Shown here in pieces: positions 17,135 to 26,020 of a stretch of 64,000 bases of DNA. The stretch is from Bradyrhizobium sp. S69 (GTDB lineage: Bacteria; Pseudomonadota; Alphaproteobacteria; Rhizobiales; Xanthobacteraceae): contig NZ_LMUK01000042.1 in assembly GCF_009766005.1 (NCBI RefSeq), positions 1 through 64,000 on the forward strand, given 5' to 3'. The notes beneath the pieces were generated by a model. That model was given only the letters and a program-made list of their open reading frames with translations, had not been told where the DNA came from and searched no databases. How positions within the stretch are numbered: the stretch's first letter is position 1; each line of letters opens with the position of its first letter. A program made the position numbers and the translations under genes.

Positions 17135-18292
17135 ATGAGACGCAGGATGCGGGTGCGTGATTGTCATAATTTTCATGATTTCCGCGAGCTGGCACGGCGG
17201 CGGTTACCTGGTCCGATCTTTGACTACATCGACGGCGCGGCGGACGACGAGGCTACTCTTCGCCAGAATACCGCAAGTTTCGAGCGCTGCGATCTGGTGC
17301 CGAATGTCCTGCGCGGGGTGGGAACGGTCGATATGTCCGTGACCGTGATGGGCCAGAAGTTGGCAACCCCGTTTTATTGTTCTCCGACCGCGTTGCAGCG
17401 CCTGTTTCACCATCAAGGCGAGCGCGCCGTTGCCGCTGCGGCGGCGAAATACGGCACGATGTTTGGCGTATCCTCGCTCGGGACCGTCAGCCTGGAGGAA
17501 TTACGAAAGGCCTACGACACGCCGCAGGTCTACCAATTTTATTTCCACAGGGATCGCGGCCTCAATCGCGCGATGATGCAACGCGCCAAACAGGCGGGCG
17601 TCGAGGTGATGATGTTGACCGTCGACAGCATCACCGGCGGAAACCGCGAACGCGACCTGCGCACCGGATTTTCGATTCCGTTCAAACTGACGCTTGGCGG
17701 GATGCTACAGTTCGCAATCAGGCCGATGTGGGGTCTCAACTATGTCAGCCATGAAAGCTTCAAACTGCCCCAGCTGGACGAACACGTCGACATGAGCGGC
17801 GGAGCCATGTCGATTGGACGTTACTTCACCGAGATGCTGGACCCTTCGATGAACTGGAACGATGTGGCTGAAATGGTCCGGATCTGGAATGGGCAATTTT
17901 GCCTCAAGGGCATCATGTCGGTGGCTGACGCGAAGCGTGCGGTTGAGATCGGTTGCACGGGCATCATCCTGTCCAATCATGGCGGCCGACAGCTCGACGG
18001 CTCGCGCGCGGCATTCGATCAACTCGCGGAGATCGTGGATGCCGTGGGCGATCGGATCGATGTCATGATGGATGGCGGCATTCAGCGCGGCACCCATGTC
18101 CTGAAGGCGCTTTCGCTCGGCGCGAAAGCCGTGGGGGTCGGGCGCTTCTATCTCTACCCGCTGGCCGCCGCCGGTCAGGCAGGCGTCGAGCGGGCCTTGG
18201 GGCTGCTGCGGACGGAGATCGAACGAGGAATGAAGCTGATGGGCTGCTCCTCGGTCAGCCAGCTCTCACGGGATAATCTGCGATTCAGGTAG
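17135..18292 (+). CDS. FMN-dependent 2-hydroxyacid dehydrogenase/oxidase (LldD family)
   Basis: This 385-residue TIM-barrel flavoprotein oxidises an L-2-hydroxy acid to a 2-keto acid. The N-terminal YIDGAADDE and the active-site signature SNHGGRQLDG are clear, with catalytic His282 and Arg285. Tyr residues in FDYIDG and YQFYFHRD match the substrate-binding tyrosines of glycolate oxidase and lactate dehydrogenase. Lactate, glycolate, mandelate and sulfolactate oxidisers all share this family. It lies 117 bases after the catabolic operon on the same strand and its end overlaps the convergent P450 gene by eight bases. ATG 17135 is used; ATG 17147 (MRVRDCHNF) is a possible alternative. Confidence 0.85.
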   Translation: MRRRMRVRDCHNFHDFRELARRRLPGPIFDYIDGAADDEATLRQNTASFERCDLVPNVLRGVGTVDMSVTVMGQKLATPFYCSPTALQRLFHHQGERAVAAAAAKYGTMFGVSSLGTVSLEELRKAYDTPQVYQFYFHRDRGLNRAMMQRAKQAGVEVMMLTVDSITGGNRERDLRTGFSIPFKLTLGGMLQFAIRPMWGLNYVSHESFKLPQLDEHVDMSGGAMSIGRYFTEMLDPSMNWNDVAEMVRIWNGQFCLKGIMSVADAKRAVEIGCTGIILSNHGGRQLDGSRAAFDQLAEIVDAVGDRIDVMMDGGIQRGTHVLKALSLGAKAVGVGRFYLYPLAAAGQAGVERALGLLRTEIERGMKLMGCSSVSQLSRDNLRFR

Positions 18293-19511
18293 TCGTCATT
18301 ATGCACGGCACCTTCGAAAATCCGCGAAAGCGCACCCGGCCCCCGCGCACCGGCGCGCCGTTCAGCGCGTAGCCGGGAAACCGCGCCAGGAAGCGCGAGA
18401 TCGCGATCGCGCCTTCCAGTCGCGCCAGTGCCATTCCGGCGCATTGATGCGCGCCGGTGCCGAACGCCAGATGGCGGTTCGGCGTGCGGCCGATGTCGAG
18501 GTTTTCCGGATCGGAAAATTGCGCGGGATCGCGATTGGCGGCTCCGATGCACAGCGTCACCGGTGTTCCGGCCGCGAGCGCGATGCCACCGAGTTCGACC
18601 GGCTCCGTCGTCATGCGATTGCCGAGCTGGTTCGAGCTTTCAAACCGCAGGATTTCCTCGACCGCGGTCTTGATCAGATCGGGCTGTTCGATCAGGCGGG
18701 CTTTTTGCGCGGGGTTTTCCGACAGCGCCACCAGTCCGTTGCCGATCAGATTGGTGGTGGTCTCGTGCCCGGCGTTGAGCAGGAAGATGCAGTTGTGCAG
18801 CAGCTCCTTGGCCGTCAGGCGTTCGCCATTGTCCTCGCCCTGAATCAGGCGCGTCAGCACGTCGTGCTGCGGATTGCCGGGTTTGGCGCGGCGGCGCTCG
18901 ACCAGAACTTCGAGATAGCTGAGAAAATCCCTCACCGCCTTGTTGCCGCGGGCAAAAGCGTCGGGGCTGATCACGGGCTCGAGCGCGCCCAGGATCGCCA
19001 GCGACCAGTCGCGCAGCGGTTCGCGCTCGTCGTGCGGCACGTCCAGCAGATTGCCGATCACCTCGATCGGGATCGCAGCGGCAAAATCCTCGATAAGGTC
19101 GACATCATCCTTCGCGGCAAGCCGATCGAGCAGCCGGTCCACCAGCGCGATCAGATCAGGCTCCATTGCCGCGATCGCGCGCGGCGACAGCGCGCCCATG
19201 ATCAGCCGCCGCACCCTGGTGTGGGCCGGCGGGTCGTTGAAGACGAGGCTGGTGGTGTGATGCTCGTACAGAAGCGAATCGCCGTATTTCGGCGCGAACT
19301 CGCGCCGCTTGTCGGACGAGAACAGCTTGGTGTTCTTGTAGGCGCTGACGAGGTCGTCATAGCGCGTCAGAAAGTAGGAGCCGTTCGGCAAGCGCTTGAC
19401 CGGCGCATTCTCCCGCAGTGCACGATAAGTCGGATAGGGGTCGACATAGAATTCCGGCGTCAGCTTCTCAAGGTCGAAGCCCGCCGCCAGCGCCTGCGCG
19501 TTTCCACTCAT
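18285..19511 (-). CDS. Cytochrome P450 (bacterial class I)
   Basis: This is a 408-residue soluble P450. The oxygen-activation segment AGHETT is at 247-252, ExxR at Glu286/Arg289, and the haem loop FGTGAHQCAG has Cys357 as ligand. The FNDPPAHTRVRRL motif in helix C is typical of bacterial CYP families. It lacks the benzoate-binding residues seen in the 1148-2350 P450, so its substrate differs; I cannot name a family. No ferredoxin or reductase lies next to it. It faces the decarboxylase genes across a 213-base divergent promoter region that contains a MarR-like operator, and it converges with the FMN dehydrogenase gene with an eight-base overlap. Confidence 0.88.
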   Translation of the reverse strand: MSGNAQALAAGFDLEKLTPEFYVDPYPTYRALRENAPVKRLPNGSYFLTRYDDLVSAYKNTKLFSSDKRREFAPKYGDSLLYEHHTTSLVFNDPPAHTRVRRLIMGALSPRAIAAMEPDLIALVDRLLDRLAAKDDVDLIEDFAAAIPIEVIGNLLDVPHDEREPLRDWSLAILGALEPVISPDAFARGNKAVRDFLSYLEVLVERRRAKPGNPQHDVLTRLIQGEDNGERLTAKELLHNCIFLLNAGHETTTNLIGNGLVALSENPAQKARLIEQPDLIKTAVEEILRFESSNQLGNRMTTEPVELGGIALAAGTPVTLCIGAANRDPAQFSDPENLDIGRTPNRHLAFGTGAHQCAGMALARLEGAIAISRFLARFPGYALNGAPVRGGRVRFRGFSKVPCIMTTT

Positions 19512-19530
19512 CCGGGCTTTTCTCGTGAAT

Positions 19531-19548
19531 TAGTTTCACTTGCAACTA
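19531..19548. promoter_or_regulatory. MarR-type operator-like palindrome
   Basis: TAGTTTCACTTGCAACTA is an imperfect 18-base palindrome (half-sites TAGTTTCAC and TAGTTGCAA). It resembles sites of MarR-family regulators as I recall them. It lies 20-37 bases upstream of the P450 start, in the divergent region shared with the two decarboxylase genes. No MarR gene is in the window. Confidence 0.35.
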
Positions 19549-19724
19549 TCTTATGCGAAGCATCCATAGGGCGCAAGCTCATTTGGCAGCGTTTTGGGCA
19601 GGACACCCCACGCGTCTTGGAGCAACGGCCCGCTTTCGCAGAGCCATATGCGTTTTTGCGCTTTGATGAAAAACGCGGGTCTGTCTACAGTCGCGTCCGA
19701 AAAGTAAGGGAACGGAAACAGAAA

Positions 19725-20270
19725 ATGCACGTCCGCGCCGAATCCTCCGACGAACAAGCGACCGCCTGGCCGGAAGACATATTTGAGATTTTGCAGCGTT
19801 TCGATGTCCGTCAGGTGCCCTATGTGCCGGATGCCGGGCACTCCCAACTGATCAATCGGGTGCTCGGCGAGCCCTCGATGCGGGCGGTGCCGCTGACCAC
19901 GGAAGAAGAGGGTGTGGCGCTGTTGGCGGGCGCCTGGGCCGGAGGCCAGCGCGGCGCGCTGCTGATGCAGTCGAGCGGCGTCGGCAATTGCATCAATATG
20001 TTCTCGCTGACCCAGATATTCCGGCTGCCGTTCCTGACGCTGGTGACGATGCGCGGCGAATGGGGCGAATTCAATCCCTGGCAGGTGCCGATGGGATCGA
20101 GCACCCAGGCGGTGTTCGAATTGTCCGGCATCAAGGTGTTGCGGGCGTCGCGCGCCGACGAAGTCCGCGATGTCGTCGAAGCCGCGGCGGGACAGGCCTA
20201 CAACGCCTGCACGCCGACCGCCGTTTTACTGTCGCAGCGCCTGATCGGCGCAAAGGTCTTCACCAAATGA
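19725..20270 (+). CDS. ThDP-dependent decarboxylase alpha subunit (sulfopyruvate/phosphonopyruvate decarboxylase type)
   Basis: This 181-residue protein corresponds to the N-terminal (pyrimidine-binding) half of ThDP decarboxylases. The acidic TTEEEGVALLAGAW at about 58-71 supplies the Glu that activates the cofactor. LLMQSSGVGNCINMF at 79-93 is the matching family block. The start is the ATG giving MHVRAESSDE. The gene overlaps the beta-subunit gene by four bases (ATGA), so a heteromeric enzyme is likely, as in archaeal ComDE, where subunits of about 170 and 190 residues are used. The substrate could be sulfopyruvate, phosphonopyruvate or another 3-substituted pyruvate. It is divergent from the P450 gene. 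Confidence 0.75.
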   Translation: MHVRAESSDEQATAWPEDIFEILQRFDVRQVPYVPDAGHSQLINRVLGEPSMRAVPLTTEEEGVALLAGAWAGGQRGALLMQSSGVGNCINMFSLTQIFRLPFLTLVTMRGEWGEFNPWQVPMGSSTQAVFELSGIKVLRASRADEVRDVVEAAAGQAYNACTPTAVLLSQRLIGAKVFTK

Positions 20271-20857
20271 GCAAAGCCAACCTCCTCGACCGCCGCCAAG
20301 TCGTTGCCAGCCTGTTGGCGGACCGCAAGGGTGCCATCGCGATCGGCGGCCTTGGCGCCTCGACCTACGATATCGCCGCCGCCGGCGACCATGATCGCAA
20401 TTTCTATCTGTGGGGCGCCATGGGCGGCGCGGTCATGATCGGGCTCGGCATCGCGCTGGCGCAACCCAAGCTGCCGGTGGTCGTGATCACGGGCGATGGC
20501 GAGATGCTGATGGGTATGGGCAGTCTTGCCACCGTCGGCCTGCAAAAGCCCGGCAATCTCACCATCGTCGTGCTCGACAACGAGGCCTATGGCGAAACCG
20601 GCGGGCAGGCGAGCCATACCGCCGCGGGCGCCGATCTCGTCGGCGTCGCCAAGGCCTGCGGCATCGACAAGGTCTTCAGCATGACGACGATGGCCGAGGT
20701 CGAGGCGTTCGCGCCTTCCTTGCAGGATGTCTCGGCAGGGCCCCGCTTTGCCAGCGTCAAAATCGACGCCGCCAACCTCGAACGGGCGCTGTCCAACCGC
20801 GACGGCACCTTCATCGTGAACCGCATCCGCGGTTCACTGGGATTCAAGCCGATTTGA
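20267..20857 (+). CDS. ThDP-dependent decarboxylase beta subunit
   Basis: This 196-residue protein corresponds to the C-terminal (diphosphate-binding) half of ThDP enzymes. The cofactor motif begins GDGEM at 76-80 and ends with Asn105 in VLDNEAYGETG, the usual GDG to N spacing of about 26 residues. GGQASHTAAGADLVGVAKACG follows, as in phosphonopyruvate and sulfopyruvate decarboxylases. The gene begins inside the stop codon of the alpha subunit. Together the pair makes one complete decarboxylase active site at the subunit interface. The expected product is an aldehyde and CO2. An Xsc or phosphonoacetaldehyde-hydrolase gene that would settle the substrate is not nearby. Confidence 0.78.
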   Translation: MSKANLLDRRQVVASLLADRKGAIAIGGLGASTYDIAAAGDHDRNFYLWGAMGGAVMIGLGIALAQPKLPVVVITGDGEMLMGMGSLATVGLQKPGNLTIVVLDNEAYGETGGQASHTAAGADLVGVAKACGIDKVFSMTTMAEVEAFAPSLQDVSAGPRFASVKIDAANLERALSNRDGTFIVNRIRGSLGFKPI

Positions 20858-20903
20858 GCTTTTGCTGACCCCTTTGGAACCTGCTGCGGCGCAATAAAGT
20901 TTC

Positions 20904-20933
20904 TTGACATCGGTTTGGTGAGTGATTACTCAC
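20904..20933 (+). promoter_or_regulatory. Promoter and operator of the TetR-RND operon
   Basis: A perfect TTGACA is at 20904-20909. The perfect inverted repeat GTGAGT-GATT-ACTCAC at 20918-20933 follows, covering the expected -10 region just upstream of the TetR start at 20941. This is the usual place for TetR autoregulation. The -10 (TACTCA at a 17-base spacing) is weak. Confidence 0.6.
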
Positions 20934-20940
20934 GCAGCCC

Positions 20941-21642
20941 ATGTCTACCCTGCGCATGACCAGCGACCTGCGGCGGCAGCTCATTTTGGGGGCCGCCAAG
21001 CGCTGTTTTGCGCGCAACGGCTTTGCGGGGACGACGACCAAGCGGGTGGCGGCTGCGGCCGCGATCTCGGAAGCCTTGTTGTTCAAGCATTTTCCGTCGA
21101 AGGCCGCACTTTATGCCGAGATTCTGGCCGACGAGTGCGAGGCCGATCCGGACTTGGCGCATTTGTTGGGTCAGGAGCCATCGACCGCGACGCTGGTTGA
21201 ACTGACCGTGGGCATGGTCCGGCATTTCCTGCATATCTCCGATAGCCCCGATCAGCAGGAAGCGCAGCGCGTCCGGCTGATGGTGACGAGCCATCTCGAT
21301 GACGGCGAATTCGCGCGGCTGCTATATGCCAAGGTCGGCGACCTGATCGGGCCGGTGTTCGCCGCCTCGATCGATCGCGCGGTAGCGGCGGGCGAGGCGA
21401 CGCGGATCGGAGGCGAGCCGCTCAACCTGTTCTGGTTTGCCCATCACACCGTGCTGATGGCTGCGGTTTCAAGGATGCCGGCCGTGCCCTGTCTTTCCTA
21501 CGGCAACGCGGCCGATGTCGAGCGGCAGCTTTGCGAATTCATTCTCCGTGGAATTGGACTTAACGAAGCCGCGATTGCCTCGCGTCTGGCCCGCGAATTG
21601 TCGCCGGGTTCGGGGCAGCCGGTCATTGCAGAAAGTGCATGA
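20941..21642 (+). CDS. TetR/AcrR-family regulator of the RND efflux operon
   Basis: This is a 233-residue repressor. The HTH lies at about residues 10-56, with GAAKRCFARNGFAGTTTKRVAAAAAISEALLFKHFPSK being the family's N-terminal region. The C-terminal half is a helical drug- or ligand-sensing domain. The start is the ATG seven bases after the candidate operator. The stop overlaps the adaptor gene start (ATGA), so regulator and pump share one transcript and the repressor probably controls its own synthesis. The inducer is unknown; cationic drugs, dyes or solvents are typical for such systems. Confidence 0.88.
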   Translation: MSTLRMTSDLRRQLILGAAKRCFARNGFAGTTTKRVAAAAAISEALLFKHFPSKAALYAEILADECEADPDLAHLLGQEPSTATLVELTVGMVRHFLHISDSPDQQEAQRVRLMVTSHLDDGEFARLLYAKVGDLIGPVFAASIDRAVAAGEATRIGGEPLNLFWFAHHTVLMAAVSRMPAVPCLSYGNAADVERQLCEFILRGIGLNEAAIASRLARELSPGSGQPVIAESA

Positions 21643-22838
21643 CAATGAACATTGCGACCGAAGCTCATATCGCAGGCAAGCCGATCGCCGACAAGCCAAA
21701 GGCGCGTCCGGTCCGGATGGTGCGCTGGTTCATCATCGTCGGGTTGCTGCTGGCTTTCCTGACGGCCGCGTTGGTCGGCTTCAACGCCTTCCGCGACCAT
21801 GCGATCAAGCAGTTCTTCGCCGGCAACAAACCGCCGCCGACGCCGGTTAGCATTGCCGTGGCCAAGTCCGAGGTGATTCCGAACCTGCTGAAGGCGGTCG
21901 GCGATCTTGCCGCCGTGCATCAGGTCAACGTCACCTCCGACGTCAGCGGCCGCATCACCGGCATCATGTTTGAGGCCGGCTCGACCGTGAAGGCGGACAG
22001 CCCGCTGGTGCAGTTGTTCGACGCTCCCGATCAGGGCGATCTCGCGAGCTTCAAGGCGCAGGCCGTGGTGGGGCAATTGTCGCTGGATCGTGCCAAGCAG
22101 CTCGCTGCAAAACAGTTCGGTCCGCAGTCGACCGTCGATCAGGCGCAGGCGACGTACGACCAGGCTATCGCGGGTATCGCCAAGACCCAGGCGTTGATTT
22201 CGCAGAAGCTGGTGCGGGCGCCGTTCGACGGCGAGCTCGGCGTGCGTCACATCGAGGTCGGCCAGTACCTCACCGCCGGCACGATGATCGTCACCTTGAC
22301 CGACCTGTCGATGCTGTACGCCAATTTCACCGTAACCGAAAAGCAAAGCGCCCAGCTCAAGGTCGGACAGACCGTGCGCGTACAGGTCGATGCTTATCCA
22401 CAGCGTAATTTCGAGGGCAAGATCACCACGATCGAACCTCAGATCTCAGCCGACACCCGCAACATCCATGTTCAGGCGACGATCGCCAATCCCGATCTTA
22501 TCCTGAAGACCGGTATGTTCACGACCACCACGGTGGTGCTGCCGGACAATCCGGCGGTCGTCACCGTCCCGGAAACCGCGGTCGATTACACGCTCTACGG
22601 CGATTCGGTCTTCCTTCTCACCGAGAAGAAAGATGATGACGGCAAGACCAGCCTGACCGCCGTACGCACCTTCGTGCGGACCGGTAACCGGATTGAGGGC
22701 AGGACCGAGATCCTCAGTGGCGTGAAGCCCGGCGATCGCGTGGTCGCGGTGGGCCAGCTCAAGCTGCAATCGGGAGCCGCGGTGGCCATTTCGCCCGACG
22801 GGCCGCCGCCGATGCCCGCCAATCTTCCGCGCTACTAA
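21639..22838 (+). CDS. RND efflux transporter periplasmic adaptor (MexE/AcrA type)
   Basis: This is a 399-residue membrane-fusion protein. A single N-terminal membrane anchor, WFIIVGLLLAFLTAALVGF, lies at about 30-48 with no lipobox. The biotinyl-lipoyl halves (VTSDVSGRITGIMFEAGSTV and VRAPFDGELGVRHIEVGQYL) flank a short helical hairpin rich in Ala and Gln. A beta-barrel and membrane-proximal domain follow. It links the inner-membrane pump to an outer-membrane channel. It overlaps the TetR stop by four bases and the pump gene follows after 32 bases. No outer-membrane factor gene is present, so a channel encoded elsewhere must be shared. Confidence 0.9.
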   Translation: MTMNIATEAHIAGKPIADKPKARPVRMVRWFIIVGLLLAFLTAALVGFNAFRDHAIKQFFAGNKPPPTPVSIAVAKSEVIPNLLKAVGDLAAVHQVNVTSDVSGRITGIMFEAGSTVKADSPLVQLFDAPDQGDLASFKAQAVVGQLSLDRAKQLAAKQFGPQSTVDQAQATYDQAIAGIAKTQALISQKLVRAPFDGELGVRHIEVGQYLTAGTMIVTLTDLSMLYANFTVTEKQSAQLKVGQTVRVQVDAYPQRNFEGKITTIEPQISADTRNIHVQATIANPDLILKTGMFTTTTVVLPDNPAVVTVPETAVDYTLYGDSVFLLTEKKDDDGKTSLTAVRTFVRTGNRIEGRTEILSGVKPGDRVVAVGQLKLQSGAAVAISPDGPPPMPANLPRY

Positions 22839-22870
22839 TTTGCCGCGCTACTAATTTTTGGAGTTGAGCG

Positions 22871-25800
22871 ATGGCCTGGACCGATATCTTTATCAAGCGG
22901 CCGGTGTTGGCGCTGGTCGTGAGCCTTTTGATCCTGCTGATCGGATTCAAGGCCGCGACCAGCCTGCCGATCCGGCAATATCCGAAACTGTCGAACACGG
23001 TGGTCAATGTCACCACGGTTTATCCGGGTGCGTCGGCCGATTTGATCCAGGGTTTCATCACGACCCCGATCGAGCAGGCCGTCGCCTCGGCAGAAGGCGT
23101 CGACTACATGACGTCGTCGTCGGTGCTCGGCACCAGCACGATCCAGGTCTACATCAAGCTGAACTTCGACCCGAACCAGGCGCTGACCGAAGTCCTCGCC
23201 AAGGTCAACTCGGTCAAATATTTGATCCCGAAGGAATCCAACGATCCGATCGTGACCAAGACCACCGGCCAAACCACGGCCGTGATGTATCTCGGGTTTT
23301 CCAGTGAAACGCTATCGGGATCGGCGATCTCGGATTACCTGACGCGCGTGGTTCAGCCGGTGCTGTCCACCGTCGATGGCGTGGCGTCCGCCGATATTCT
23401 CGGCGGCCAGACCTTCGCGATGCGCCTGTGGCTCGACCCCGCCCGCATGGCGGGCCGTGGCGTTTCGCCGCTCGATGTTTCCGCCGCGATCGCCGCCAAC
23501 AACTTTCAGTCCGCGGCGGGTCAGTCCAAGGGTTATTTCATCGTCTCCAACGTTTCGACCAATACCGACCTGCAGAACATCGATCAGTTCAAGCGCATGA
23601 TCGTCAAGGCAAAGGACGGCGGTTTCGTGCGGATGGAGGACGTCGCCACCGTCGAACTCGCGGCGCAAAGCACCGATGCCAGCGTCGCCTTCAACGGCGA
23701 GCATGCGATCTTCATCGGCGTGCAGGCAACCCCGCAGGGCAACCCCTTGACCCTGGTCAAGGGTGTCCGCACGCTGTTTCCCGAACTCGAACGCAATCTG
23801 CCGCCATCGATGAAGATGAAGGTGGCTTACGATTCGACCAAATTCATCCAGTCGTCGATCGACGAAGTGGAAAAGACGCTGGGCGAGGCGATCCTGATCG
23901 TGGTCGTGGTGATCTTCCTGTTCCTCGCGTCACTTCGATCGGTGATCATCCCCGTGGTGACGATACCGTTGTCGCTGGTCGGCGTCTGCAGCCTGATGCT
24001 GGTGATGGGATTCAGCATCAATCTGCTGACCTTGCTGGCGATGGTGCTGGCGATCGGTCTCGTGGTCGACGACGCCATCGTGGTGGTGGAGAACATCCAT
24101 CGGCATCTGGAGGAAGGCAAACCTCCGGTGCAGGCCGCGATGCAGGGCGCGCGCGAGATCGTCGGCCCGGTCATCTCGATGACGATTACGCTGGCGGCGG
24201 TGTATGCGCCGATCGGCTTTCTCGGCGGCCTCACCGGCGCGCTGTTTCGGGAGTTCGCCTTCACGCTGGCCGGTTCGGTGATCGTATCAGGCGTCATCGC
24301 GCTGACGCTGTCGCCGATGATGTGTTCGATCTTCCTCAAGAACACCGAGGAAGGGCGGTTTGCCAAGCTCGTCAACAAGGTCTTCGGCGCGGTGACGCGC
24401 TGGTACGGCCGGCAGCTCGATCGCTCGCTCGACTATCGTCCGATCACCGCGATGTTCGCGCTGACCATCCTCGGGCTGGTCGGCTTCCTCTACATGCATA
24501 CGTCGAAGGAACTCGCGCCCGAGGAAGACCAGGGTATCGTGTTCGCGGTGACCAAGGCGCCGAAATACGCCAACATCGATTATGCGGATTTTTACAGCGA
24601 GAAGCTCGACAAGGCTTTTGCCGGCTTTCCCGAAACCGATCTGCGCTTCATCATCAATGGCATCAACGGCCCGCAGGGCGGTATCGCCGGCATGCTGCTC
24701 AAGCCGTGGGACGAGCGGACGCGCTCGGCCATCAAGCTGAAGCCGCTGGTGCAGGCGCAAATCAGCAAAATCGAGGGCGTCAACGCGTTCGCCTTCAACC
24801 TGCCGCCGTTGCCCGGTGGTCCGGGTGGTTTGCCCGTGCAGATGGTAATCTACTCGACCAACGGCTTTCAGTCGATCTATGAGCAGATGGTCAAGTTGAA
24901 GGATGCTGCGCGCAAGAGCGGCATGTTCATCGTCTCCGATAGCGATCTCGACTTCAACCAACCGGTGGTGAGGATCAAGATCGACCGCACCAAGGCCAGC
25001 GATCTCGGTATCACGATGCAGAGCATCGGCAATACACTGGCGACGCTGCTCGGCGGCAATTACGTCAACCGCTTCAATCTCGAGGGGCGGTCGTATCAGG
25101 TGATCCCGCAGGTGCCGCGCGATATGCGGCTGTCGCCGGAATCGCTCGGCGAATATTATGTGCCGACCGCAACCGGCCAGCAGGTGCCGCTGTCGACACT
25201 GGTTTCGATCGAGACCGGCACCGATGCCAATGCGTTGACGCATTACAATCAGCTCAACTCGGCGACCTTCTCGGCCGTGCCGATGCCGGGCGTGACCGTC
25301 GGTCAGGCGGTGGACTTCCTGGAGGCTCAGGCCAAGAACCTGCCGACCGGCTTCAGCCACGATTATCTGGCGGATTCCCGGCAATATGTGCAGGAAGGCA
25401 ACCAGCTCGCGGTGACCTTCGGGTTTGCGCTGATCATCATCTTCTTGGTGCTGGCCGCGCAATTCGAGAGCCTGCGCGATCCCTTGGTGATCATGATCAG
25501 CGTTCCCATGGCCATTGTCGGCGCCATGCTGCCGCTGTTCTTCGGCGCCGCCACCATGAACATCTATACCCAGGTGGGCCTGCTCACGCTGGTCGGGCTG
25601 ATCAGCAAGCACGGCATCCTGATGGTCGAGTTCGCCAACGAGTTGCAGCTCAATGAGGGTCTCGACCGCCGTTCGGCGATCGAGATGTCGGCGCGGGTTC
25701 GGCTGCGGCCGATCCTGATGACGACCGCGGCGATGGTCACCGGCCTGATTCCGCTGCTGACGGCGTCCGGCGCGGGTGCGGCGAGCCGGTTCTCGATCGG

Positions 25801-25966
25801 GCTGGTTGTCGTCGCGGGCATGTCGATCGGCACATTGTTCACGCTGTTCGTGCTGCCCGCGGTCTATGTCGCGATCGCGACCGACCACCGGGCGGCGGCC
25901 GACTCCGAGCGTGCCAAGGAAATCGCTGAATTCGATCTGGATACGAAGGCGCTCAAGCCGATCTGA
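22871..25966 (+). CDS. RND multidrug efflux inner-membrane transporter (MexF/AcrB family)
   Basis: This is a 1031-residue proton antiporter with 12 predicted transmembrane helices and two large periplasmic loops. The N-terminus FIKRPVLALVVSLLILLIG is TM1. The proton-relay acidic pair is in GLVVDDAIVVVENIHRH near residue 400, and the second-half relay lysine is probably in GLISKHGILMVEFANE. The length is normal for HAE1-type pumps. Substrate specificity cannot be inferred from sequence. It is the last gene of the tetR-adaptor-pump operon and is followed by a clear terminator. Confidence 0.93.
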   Translation: MAWTDIFIKRPVLALVVSLLILLIGFKAATSLPIRQYPKLSNTVVNVTTVYPGASADLIQGFITTPIEQAVASAEGVDYMTSSSVLGTSTIQVYIKLNFDPNQALTEVLAKVNSVKYLIPKESNDPIVTKTTGQTTAVMYLGFSSETLSGSAISDYLTRVVQPVLSTVDGVASADILGGQTFAMRLWLDPARMAGRGVSPLDVSAAIAANNFQSAAGQSKGYFIVSNVSTNTDLQNIDQFKRMIVKAKDGGFVRMEDVATVELAAQSTDASVAFNGEHAIFIGVQATPQGNPLTLVKGVRTLFPELERNLPPSMKMKVAYDSTKFIQSSIDEVEKTLGEAILIVVVVIFLFLASLRSVIIPVVTIPLSLVGVCSLMLVMGFSINLLTLLAMVLAIGLVVDDAIVVVENIHRHLEEGKPPVQAAMQGAREIVGPVISMTITLAAVYAPIGFLGGLTGALFREFAFTLAGSVIVSGVIALTLSPMMCSIFLKNTEEGRFAKLVNKVFGAVTRWYGRQLDRSLDYRPITAMFALTILGLVGFLYMHTSKELAPEEDQGIVFAVTKAPKYANIDYADFYSEKLDKAFAGFPETDLRFIINGINGPQGGIAGMLLKPWDERTRSAIKLKPLVQAQISKIEGVNAFAFNLPPLPGGPGGLPVQMVIYSTNGFQSIYEQMVKLKDAARKSGMFIVSDSDLDFNQPVVRIKIDRTKASDLGITMQSIGNTLATLLGGNYVNRFNLEGRSYQVIPQVPRDMRLSPESLGEYYVPTATGQQVPLSTLVSIETGTDANALTHYNQLNSATFSAVPMPGVTVGQAVDFLEAQAKNLPTGFSHDYLADSRQYVQEGNQLAVTFGFALIIIFLVLAAQFESLRDPLVIMISVPMAIVGAMLPLFFGAATMNIYTQVGLLTLVGLISKHGILMVEFANELQLNEGLDRRSAIEMSARVRLRPILMTTAAMVTGLIPLLTASGAGAASRFSIGLVVVAGMSIGTLFTLFVLPAVYVAIATDHRAAADSERAKEIAEFDLDTKALKPI

Positions 25967-25992
25967 GCGCCGGACCAATACGACTTTGCGCG

Positions 25993-26020
25993 ACGGCGGC
26001 CTTCGGGCCGCCGTTTGCGT
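25993..26020 (+). terminator. Rho-independent terminator after the RND pump
   Basis: A nine-base-pair GC stem (ACGGCGGCC / GGCCGCCGT) with a TTCG tetraloop at 25993-26014 is followed by TTGCGTTTT. It lies 27 bases after the pump stop. Confidence 0.85.

Noticed and set aside
18444-19724. Upstream extension of the decarboxylase alpha subunit
   Set aside because: The extended frame is antisense to the P450 gene and has no similarity to ThDP enzymes. The ATG at 19725 is followed directly by family sequence.
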